A DNA stretch of 5,605 nt, taken from the NCBI GenBank assembly GCA_029863355.1, contig JAOTVO010000187.1, forward strand, positions 1 to 5,605. Reading direction: 5' to 3'. The translations under genes and the position numbers were made by a program. Below are positions 1-4,696 of this stretch, in pieces; within the stretch, counting starts at the first letter, position 1; every line of letters starts with the position of its first letter. The notes beneath the pieces are model-generated. The model was not told where the DNA came from, ran no database searches, and saw only the letters and a program-made list of their open reading frames with translations. The DNA comes from Candidatus Krumholzibacteriia bacterium. Its GTDB lineage: Bacteria > Krumholzibacteriota > Krumholzibacteria > WVZY01 > JAKEHA01.

Positions 1-1176
1 CCCGGGGTCGGCCAGCACCCGGTCCATCAGCTCGGCGATGCGCTCCATCTCGGGCTCTTTCATTCCACGCGTGGTGAGCGCGGGCGTGCCCACGCGGATT
101 CCGCTCGTCACGAACGGGCTGCGCTGGTCGAAGGGCACGGTGTTCTTGTTCACCGTGATGCCCGCTCGCTCGAGCGCCGCCTCCGCCTTCTTCCCCGAAA
201 TCCCCCTGGCGGTGAGATCGACGAGGAAGAGGTGCGTGTCGGTACCGCCGGTCACCACGTCGTAGCCGCGTGCCATGAGCCCGGCAGCCAGCGCGCGCGC
301 GTTCGCCACCACCTGGCGCTGGTAGGCGCGGAACTCCTCGCCCATCGCCTCTTTGAAGCACACCGCCTTGGCCGCGATGACGTGCATGAACGGCCCGCCC
401 TGCACGCCCGGGAACGTGATCTTGTCGATGCGCTCGGCGTGCTCCTCCCGGCACAGGACGAAGCCACCGCGCGGGCCGCGCAGCGTCTTGTGCGTGGTAC
501 TGGTGACCACGTCGGCGTAGGGCACCGGGCTGGGGTGCACGTCCGCCGCCACCAGGCCGGCGATGTGCGCCATGTCCACCACGAGGAAGCAGCCCGCCGC
601 GTCGGCGATCTCGCGCAGGCGCGGAAAATCCAGCGTACGCGCGTAGGCGCTCGCGCCGGCGACGAGGAGCTTCGGCTTCTCGCGCAGCACCTGATCGCGC
701 AGCGCCCCGTAGTCGAGCGTGCGCGTGTCCGGCGATACCTCGTAGTGCACGACGTCGTAGTACATGCCCGTGAAGTTCACGGGATGGCCGTGCGTGAGGT
801 GCCCGCCGTGCGCGAGCGACAGTCCCATCATCTTGTCGCCCGGCTCGAGAAAGGCGAAATAGGCCACCATGTTGGCCTGGCTCCCCGAGTGCGCCTGCAC
901 GTTGGCGTGGGTGGCGCCGAAGAGCGCGCACGCGCGCGACCGCGCCAGCTCCTCCGCCTTGTCCACCTCCTCGCAACCGCCGTAGTAGCGCTTCCCGGGG
1001 TAACCCTCGGCGTACTTGTTGGTCATCACCGAGCCCATCGCTGCGAGCACGGCCAGGCTGACGAAGTTCTCGGACGCGATCATCTCCAGCGTCCCGTGCT
1101 CGCGCTCCGCCTCCGCGCGGATCGCGGCCGCGATCTCGGGGTCGACGCGGGCCAGTGTGTCGGTGTCGATTCTCAC
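1..1176 (-). CDS. glyA: Serine hydroxymethyltransferase, C-terminus cut by window edge
   Basis: This is a cytosolic PLP enzyme that converts serine and tetrahydrofolate to glycine and 5,10-methylene-THF, the main source of one-carbon units. The visible 392 codons cover nearly all of a family of about 415-420 residues, so only some 25-30 C-terminal residues are lost. The PLP lysine is K230 in [13 protein letters not shown]. Other family motifs are [13 protein letters not shown] near residues 53-65, HSGSQAN, the AHGGHLTHG loop, [10 protein letters not shown] with D201 and H204 (cofactor ring contacts), TFPGVQGGP, and SGIRVGTPA with the substrate-carboxylate arginine. Numbering is one above the E. 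coli enzyme (K229, D200, H203). The start is GTG; its first four bases, GTGA, overlap the rpiB stop, and the next in-frame ATG is about 30 residues in and would remove conserved sequence. An AGGAAGG stretch (1189-1195) lies 12 nt upstream, rather far, so coupling to rpiB translation is likely. No frameshift or missing key residue is seen. Confidence 0.97.
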   Translation of the reverse strand, partial: MRIDTDTLARVDPEIAAAIRAEAEREHGTLEMIASENFVSLAVLAAMGSVMTNKYAEGYPGKRYYGGCEEVDKAEELARSRACALFGATHANVQAHSGSQANMVAYFAFLEPGDKMMGLSLAHGGHLTHGHPVNFTGMYYDVVHYEVSPDTRTLDYGALRDQVLREKPKLLVAGASAYARTLDFPRLREIADAAGCFLVVDMAHIAGLVAADVHPSPVPYADVVTSTTHKTLRGPRGGFVLCREEHAERIDKITFPGVQGGPFMHVIAAKAVCFKEAMGEEFRAYQRQVVANARALAAGLMARGYDVVTGGTDTHLFLVDLTARGISGKKAEAALERAGITVNKNTVPFDQRSPFVTSGIRVGTPALTTRGMKEPEMERIAELMDRVLADPG

Positions 1177-1625
1177 GGCTTCCAGTGCCCTTCCTCGTAG
1201 TCCTTGATCTTGTTCACGCGCCGCTCGTGACGCCCGCCCTCGAACGCCGTGTCTAGGAAGTCGTCCACGATCCGCAGCACGTCCTCCTTCGCCGTCTGCC
1301 AGCCGGCTAGCGCCAGCACGTTGGCGTCGTTGTGCGCGCGCGTGAGTCGCGCGGCGTCCGGCGTGTGGCACAGCGCCGCGCGCACGCCGCGCACCTTGTT
1401 AGCCGCCATGGCCATGCCGATCCCGCTCCCGCACACGAGGATGCCCCGGTCGGCGGCGCCGCTGGCCACCAGCTCCGCCGCCTCGAAGGCGAAGTCGGGA
1501 TAGTCCGCGCTGGATTCGTCCCGCGACCCTACGTCGACCACTTCGTCGTGGCGCGCGGCCAGGTGCGCGGCGAGTAGCTTCTTGAAGGCGACGCCGTTGT
1601 GATCCGATCCGATGACGATCTTCAT
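1173..1625 (-). CDS. rpiB: Ribose-5-phosphate isomerase B
   Basis: This enzyme interconverts ribose 5-phosphate and ribulose 5-phosphate in the non-oxidative pentose phosphate pathway (RpiB/LacAB family, cytosolic). The 150-residue product matches the usual family length. Visible landmarks are the N-terminal IGSDHNG (D8, H9), [16 protein letters not shown] with the catalytic cysteine C65, [13 protein letters not shown] with H98, and the phosphate-binding arginines R132 and R136 in GRHERRV. These align with E. coli C66, H99, R133 and R137. It is therefore the cysteine-type enzyme, not the glutamate type of mycobacteria. The ATG at 1625 is preceded by GAGGA at 7 nt. It follows the phosphatase gene by 11 nt and shares GTGA with the glyA start, so it is the middle gene of a three-gene operon. 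A role on another phosphosugar such as allose 6-phosphate is possible in this family but nothing nearby suggests it. Confidence 0.96.
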   Translation of the reverse strand: MKIVIGSDHNGVAFKKLLAAHLAARHDEVVDVGSRDESSADYPDFAFEAAELVASGAADRGILVCGSGIGMAMAANKVRGVRAALCHTPDAARLTRAHNDANVLALAGWQTAKEDVLRIVDDFLDTAFEGGRHERRVNKIKDYEEGHWKP

Positions 1626-1632
1626 GGCCACG

Positions 1633-1637
1633 TCCTC
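1633..1637 (-). promoter_or_regulatory. Ribosome binding site of rpiB
   Basis: GAGGA on the minus strand lies 7 nt upstream of the rpiB ATG and shares its first base with the last base of the phosphatase TAG stop. It fixes the rpiB start and rules out reading rpiB as a fusion with the open frame that continues upstream. A ribosome terminating on the phosphatase gene would be positioned directly at this site. Confidence 0.75.
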
Positions 1638-2104
1638 TATCGCTTCCAGCCTTCGAAGTCGGCGAGCCGCTCGGCCATACCCTCGACGCACTTCGCTATG
1701 GTGAGGTAGGTGCGCTCGTAGGTCTCGTGGTCGCCGCCGATGGGGTCGGCAACGTCGCCGTCGACGTCGTCGCAGAAATCCGTCATGAGACGAGTGTACG
1801 AGAGCGCGAGCGGCTCTATCACGCCCACGGTTTCGAGATGCCGCCGCCCCATGGTGACGATAAGGTCGGCGCCGCACACCATCTCGCCATTGAGCAGGCG
1901 CGCGCGGTGGCCCGAGAGGTCGAGGCGATGGTCGCGGGCGACGCGAGCCGAGCTCTCCGACGCCGGCACGCCCTCCATCGCCGACACCCCCGCCGATGCG
2001 ACCACCACGTCGAGTCCGGCCCGGGCAAAGGCCTTTCGGGCCACGGCCTCGGCCAGCGGACTCCGGCACGTGTTCCCGGAGCACACGAAAAGGATTCTCT
2101 TCAA
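1637..2104 (-). CDS. Low-molecular-weight phosphatase, probable protein-arginine phosphatase (YwlE type)
   Basis: This is a 155-residue cytosolic phosphatase of the LMW-PTP fold, full family length. The P-loop is VCSGNTCRS, with nucleophile C8 and R14 of the CX5R motif, and the general acid is D120 in the DPIGGDHETYERT loop. Tyrosine-specific relatives (human LMPTP, E. coli Wzb, M. tuberculosis PtpA) carry isoleucine in the P-loop (GNICRS). This protein has threonine, T12, as in Bacillus YwlE (GNTCRS), where that threonine confers phosphoarginine specificity. The DP-x-GG loop also resembles YwlE. Arginine phosphatase is therefore my preferred reading, but activity on phosphotyrosine cannot be excluded. 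The start is TTG (2104-2102), supported by AAGGA 7 nt upstream and by the protein beginning directly with the first beta strand (KRILFVCSG). It is the first gene of the operon with rpiB and glyA. The order matches the Bacillus ywlE-ywlF-glyA neighbourhood, but no sua5/ywlC gene precedes it here. Confidence 0.88.
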   Translation of the reverse strand: MKRILFVCSGNTCRSPLAEAVARKAFARAGLDVVVASAGVSAMEGVPASESSARVARDHRLDLSGHRARLLNGEMVCGADLIVTMGRRHLETVGVIEPLALSYTRLMTDFCDDVDGDVADPIGGDHETYERTYLTIAKCVEGMAERLADFEGWKR

Positions 2105-2111
2105 GCTGCTG

Positions 2112-2116
2112 TCCTT
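2112..2116 (-). promoter_or_regulatory. Ribosome binding site for the TTG start of the phosphatase
   Basis: AAGGA on the minus strand is separated by 7 nt from the TTG at 2104. It decides this non-ATG start; no ATG or GTG at the right distance gives a complete N-terminal beta strand and P-loop. Confidence 0.7.
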
Positions 2117-2132
2117 GCCAGGCCTCCCCGGA

Positions 2133-2162
2133 AACGTAGCAGCGGGCCGACGAACGTGTCAA
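2133..2162 (-). promoter_or_regulatory. Sigma70-like promoter of the phosphatase-rpiB-glyA operon
   Basis: On the minus strand a perfect -35 hexamer, TTGACA (2162-2157), is followed after 18 nt by TACGTT (2138-2133), which is preceded by TGC, an extended -10 feature. Transcription would begin near 2126, leaving a leader of about 20 nt that just contains the AAGGA ribosome site. The -10 box is imperfect, but the spacing and position are right. No other candidate of this quality is seen upstream of the operon. This is inferred from consensus only. Confidence 0.6.
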
Positions 2163-2165
2163 GGT

Positions 2166-2207
2166 GCAACGCGAGCCGCAATGCGACTGCCGGCAAGGAG
2201 TTGCGGC
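2166..2207. repeat. Short direct and inverted repeats between the divergent promoters
   Basis: Two near-identical 9-mers, GCAACGCGA (2166-2174) and GCAATGCGA (2178-2186), lie 12 nt apart. Overlapping them, GCCGCAA (2175-2181) is repeated in inverted form as TTGCGGC (2201-2207), and a perfect palindrome TGCCGGCA (2188-2195) sits at almost the same centre. The cluster starts just upstream of the -35 box of the minus-strand promoter, a usual place for an activator or repressor site. The motifs are short and GC-rich, so chance remains a real explanation, and I do not recognise the regulator. Confidence 0.35.
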
Positions 2208-2240
2208 GCCGGCCGGGCCGCGCCGAGGGAAAAAGACCCG

Positions 2241-2269
2241 TTGACTCGGGGCGGGGTTCCGACTTACTT
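2241..2269 (+). promoter_or_regulatory. Candidate promoter of the beta-barrel protein gene
   Basis: TTGACT (2241-2246) matches the -35 consensus at five of six positions and follows an A-rich patch (GGAAAAAG, 2228-2235). A weak AT-rich -10 candidate, TTACTT, lies at 2264-2269 with a 17-nt spacer; TACTTA one base later is equally plausible. Transcription would begin about 20 nt before the start codon. The -10 is poor, so the exact boundary is uncertain. It is back to back with the operon promoter; the two -35 boxes are separated by 78 nt. Confidence 0.45.
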
Positions 2270-2282
2270 ACGTAGGACCCAG

Positions 2283-2289
2283 AAGGGGG
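2283..2289 (+). promoter_or_regulatory. Ribosome binding site of the beta-barrel protein gene
   Basis: The purine run AAGGGGG ends 8 nt before the ATG at 2298. This favours the ATG over the TTG that immediately precedes it at 2295; either choice changes the signal peptide by one residue. Confidence 0.6.
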
Positions 2290-2297
2290 ACTAATTG

Positions 2298-3089
2298 ATG
2301 CGCAGACAAGGGATTTTGCTCGCTTACGCGACGGCGGTCGCGCTGGTGAGCGCCGCCGTCGCCGCGGCCGACCCCATTCTCAAGCCCCGCAAGTACTACG
2401 GGCCCGTGCCGCCACAGTCGGTCACGGTGCGCGTCGGCTTCCTGGGCGGCGCCGGAAACGTCGAGATGATCGAGTTCCTCGACGGCTCTCTGGCCCCCCC
2501 GTTCGAGGCGACGAGCGAAGACTTCGGCAACGGTCTGACCTTCGACGTCGGCTACATGCACAAGGTCCACCCGCAGTTCGGGATCCGCCTCAACGGCTCC
2601 GCCAGCCTCCTGCGCTCCACCGGCGAGGGCCTATTCGTGGATGACTACCCGGGCCGGCCCGACTCGGTGCTCGCCCCGCAGATCGACTACCAGCGCAGCT
2701 TCGACGTGGACCTATTCGCGCTGGAGCTGTCGGCCGTGTACTACTTCACCGATGCCGCGGTGAAGGACTTCCAGCCCTACATCGGCGGGGGCTTCAGCCT
2801 GGGCGTGCCCCACCAGAAGTTCGAGGAGGTCCGCACCGACCACGACACCGGCGAGGCCACAACCATCGCGAGCGACCAGTGGAGCGGGGAGGCCGGGGTG
2901 CACGCCGTGCTGGGCGCCTTCTACTACATCAACAACCGCTTCGCCGTGAGCGCGGAGGGCCGGCTGCAGATGATGCAGAGCCGCTTCCCGCTCACGGCGA
3001 CCAACGAATTCGGGCAACCGGAGGAAGTGAACTTCGTGGTGGACTACTCCGGTTTCGCCCTCACGATGGGCGCAACCTGGGCCTTCTGA
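2298..3089 (+). CDS. Secreted outer-membrane beta-barrel protein, function unknown
   Basis: The 263-residue product has a clear Sec signal peptide: MRRQ, a hydrophobic core at about residues 6-21, and an AVAAA-DP cleavage region near 23-24. There is no lipobox cysteine. The mature part alternates polar and hydrophobic residues in amphipathic strands, for example around 41-50 (SVTVRVGFLG), 79-88, 94-106, 135-150 (ending SAVYYF), 159-170 (QPYIGGGFSLGV), 197-228 and 246-263. It ends in WAF; a terminal phenylalanine is the usual signal for the BAM insertion machinery. Size and pattern fit a small barrel of the OmpA-like/OmpW-like porin group (perhaps 8 strands), placed in the outer membrane. I cannot name a ligand or substrate. 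It is transcribed away from the phosphatase operon from its own promoter, and pepA follows after 85 nt with a separate candidate promoter, so it may be monocistronic. No truncation is visible. Confidence 0.85.
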   Translation: MRRQGILLAYATAVALVSAAVAAADPILKPRKYYGPVPPQSVTVRVGFLGGAGNVEMIEFLDGSLAPPFEATSEDFGNGLTFDVGYMHKVHPQFGIRLNGSASLLRSTGEGLFVDDYPGRPDSVLAPQIDYQRSFDVDLFALELSAVYYFTDAAVKDFQPYIGGGFSLGVPHQKFEEVRTDHDTGEATTIASDQWSGEAGVHAVLGAFYYINNRFAVSAEGRLQMMQSRFPLTATNEFGQPEEVNFVVDYSGFALTMGATWAF

Positions 3090-3099
3090 GCGATCGCGC

Positions 3100-3129
3100 T
3101 GGACCCGACCGCCACGACCCCGCTATGAT
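3100..3129 (+). promoter_or_regulatory. Candidate promoter of pepA
   Basis: TGGACC (3100-3105, four of six -35 positions) and TATGAT (3124-3129, five of six -10 positions) are 18 nt apart in the 85-nt gap after the barrel gene. Transcription would begin near 3136, giving a leader of about 40 nt. TATGAT is unusual in such GC-rich surroundings, which supports the call. Read-through from the barrel gene is also possible because no terminator is seen between them. Confidence 0.5.
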
Positions 3130-3146
3130 CGACGGTGGTCCGCTGA

Positions 3147-3160
3147 CCGGCGCGCGCCGG
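3147..3160. repeat. Perfect 14-bp GC palindrome in the pepA leader
   Basis: CCGGCGCGCGCCGG is fully self-complementary and lies 14 nt before the pepA start codon. As RNA it could only form a tight hairpin with a few bases of loop; as DNA it could be a protein site. It has no following U-run, so it is not a convincing terminator. Confidence 0.4.
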
Positions 3161-3174
3161 CGCGGCCTACGCGC

Positions 3175-4668
3175 ATGATCCGATCCGTCGTCATCAAACC
3201 CTACCGCATCTCCTCCGAGGAAGACGCCGTCGTCGTTCCCCTGTGCCGGGGAGACGATGGGCGCGCTTCCGACCCCGGCCTGGACCGCGCGGCGCGCGCG
3301 GCCATCGCGGCGGAGTACGGCAAGCGCGCGTTCTCCGGCTCGCTGGGGGAGACGCTGCTGTTGCCCGCTCCGTCGCGGCGCTCGGCCCCGCTGCTGCTCG
3401 TGGGACTCGGCGAGCGCGCGGGCATGGACGCCGAAACGGTCGCCATCGCCGCCGGCGCCGCCGCGCGCGCGCTGGACGCGCGGCGCGTGCGCTCCGCGGG
3501 CGTCCTGGTGCGGCCGCGCGTCGCGGGCGACGATCCGTCGCTGTTCGTCGGCGCCTTCGTGAAGGGCTTCGCGCTGGGGCTCTACCGTTACCACCTGCGG
3601 CAGAAGCGACCGCGCGCGACTTCCCTGCACCGGCTCGCCGTGCGCACGGAGGCGGCGCGCGCCCGCGCTGTGACGGCCGTCGCGCGCGCGCGCGTGGTGT
3701 CCGAGCACGCCTCGTTCGTCCGCGACCTCGTCAACGCGCCCAGCAACCGGCTCACGCCTACGCGCATGGCGGCGGAGGCGGCTGCGCTGTGCAAGAAGCA
3801 CGGCGTCGCCTGCCGGGTCATGGGCCGGCGCGAGATGGAGCGCGAGGGGATGGGCGCGATTCTCGGCGTCGCTCGGGGGAGCGTCGAAGCGCCGCGGCTT
3901 CTGGTCATGGAGTACGGCAGGCGCCACGCCAAAGCGCCACAGGTGTGCCTGGTCGGCAAGGGCGTGACCTTCGACTCCGGGGGCATCTCGCTCAAACCGT
4001 GGGAGAAGATGAACGAAATGAAGGGCGACATGGCCGGCGGCGCCACCGTCGTCGGGGCGCTCACGGCCGCCGCCCGCCTGGGGCTGCCGTTGCGCGTGCT
4101 GGGCGTGGTGCCCTGCGTGGAGAACATGCCCGACGCCGGCGCGCTCAAGCCGGGCGACGTGATCACCACCTGCGCGGGCAAGACGGTCGAGATCATTACC
4201 ACCGACGCCGAGGGGCGTCTGATCCTCGCCGACGCTATCGCCTTCGCGCGCCGGCGCTTCGCCCCCGACGTCATCGTCGACTTCGCCACCCTCACCGGGG
4301 CCGTGCTCGTGGCGCTGGGCACGCGCATCGCCGGCGTCTTCGGCAACTCCCAGCCGCACGTCGACCGGCTGCTGGAGGCGGGCCGCGAGGTGGGCGAGCC
4401 GGCGTGGCAGCTTCCCCTGGACGAGCACTTCAACAAGAGCGTCGAGGGCGACATCGCCGACTTCAAGAACTACTCGGGGCGCAACGGATCGAGCATTACC
4501 GCAGCTGCTCTCATCGGCAAGTTCGCGGAGGACACGCCGTGGATCCACGTGGACATCGCGGGGACTTTCTGGAGCGATTCCGCCGGTCCCCCGCACCACG
4601 TCAGGGGTGCCACGGGATATGGCGTCGACCTGGCGCTGCGCTTCCTCGAGCGGACGGCGGGCGTGTAG
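3175..4668 (+). CDS. pepA: Cytosol (leucyl) aminopeptidase, M17 family
   Basis: This is a two-metal exopeptidase that removes N-terminal residues, leucine preferred, from peptides; it is normally a cytosolic hexamer. The 497 residues match the family (E. coli 503). The N-terminal macro-like domain spans about 1-165, with the catalytic domain after it. Visible metal and catalytic residues are K262 (VGKG), D267 (FDSGG), K274 (SLKP), D285 (MKGDMAGG), D344 and E346 with R348 (TDAEGRL), each exactly 8 below the E. coli numbering. DFATLTGA and the C-terminal GATGYGV complete the family pattern. The diagnostic NTDAEGRL reads TTDAEGRL, with T342 replacing asparagine. The ATG at 3175 is the only usable start: no in-frame ATG, GTG or TTG precedes it back to 3121, yet no Shine-Dalgarno sequence is apparent. 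Some PepA proteins also bind DNA (E. coli Xer recombination, carAB control), but nothing here indicates that role. No signal peptide is present. It converges with the glycosyltransferase gene at the 3' end. Confidence 0.96.
   Translation: MIRSVVIKPYRISSEEDAVVVPLCRGDDGRASDPGLDRAARAAIAAEYGKRAFSGSLGETLLLPAPSRRSAPLLLVGLGERAGMDAETVAIAAGAAARALDARRVRSAGVLVRPRVAGDDPSLFVGAFVKGFALGLYRYHLRQKRPRATSLHRLAVRTEAARARAVTAVARARVVSEHASFVRDLVNAPSNRLTPTRMAAEAAALCKKHGVACRVMGRREMEREGMGAILGVARGSVEAPRLLVMEYGRRHAKAPQVCLVGKGVTFDSGGISLKPWEKMNEMKGDMAGGATVVGALTAAARLGLPLRVLGVVPCVENMPDAGALKPGDVITTCAGKTVEIITTDAEGRLILADAIAFARRRFAPDVIVDFATLTGAVLVALGTRIAGVFGNSQPHVDRLLEAGREVGEPAWQLPLDEHFNKSVEGDIADFKNYSGRNGSSITAAALIGKFAEDTPWIHVDIAGTFWSDSAGPPHHVRGATGYGVDLALRFLERTAGV
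3681..3694. repeat. (CG)7 dinucleotide run inside pepA
   Basis: Seven uninterrupted CG units encode part of AVARARVV near residues 168-175 of PepA, at the end of the N-terminal domain. Alternating CG of this length can adopt Z-DNA and is a possible slippage site. In this GC-rich gene it may simply reflect alanine and arginine codon choice. The reading frame is intact. Confidence 0.5.
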
Positions 4669-4696
4669 CTCAGGCCTTCTTCCACACCGTCCGTTC
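4648..4696. terminator. Inverted repeat across the pepA/glycosyltransferase junction, possible bidirectional terminator
   Basis: GAGCGGACGG (4648-4657) pairs with CCGTCCGTTC (4687-4696) over 10 bp, with one G-U pair in the plus-strand RNA and an A-C mismatch in the minus-strand RNA. The 29-nt loop contains both stop codons. On the plus strand the stem is followed only by TCTCTG, and on the minus strand by no U-run, so it is not a classical intrinsic terminator. Both arms lie inside coding sequence. The two genes leave only one base between their stops, so any terminator would have to overlap coding DNA. Confidence 0.25.

Noticed and set aside
232..1200. Open frame (322 codons) on the plus strand opposite glyA
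   Set aside because: The opposite strand encodes a complete, motif-rich serine hydroxymethyltransferase; the shadow frame has biased His/Arg/Val composition and no ribosome site.
1173..2162. RpiB as a 329-residue protein with an N-terminal extension across the phosphatase gene
   Set aside because: The extension is an out-of-frame reading of the phosphatase with Arg/Gly-rich composition, whereas the ATG at 1625 has a good ribosome site and gives the normal 150-residue length.
3090..3097. GCGATCGC octamer right after the barrel gene stop, resembling a highly iterated palindrome
   Set aside because: I noticed only this copy and no array; an 8-base GC-rich palindrome is not remarkable here.
3125..3178. 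17-codon leader ORF whose TGA overlaps the pepA ATG (ATGA), suggesting translational coupling
   Set aside because: Its ATG lies inside the TATGAT -10 candidate, so it would be upstream of the transcript start, and it has no ribosome site.
3061..4599. Long open frame (512 codons) on the minus strand opposite pepA
   Set aside because: It is antisense to a gene with complete M17 motifs, has a low-complexity Arg/Ala/Gly/His-rich composition with no domain, and is expected from GC-rich third-codon bias.
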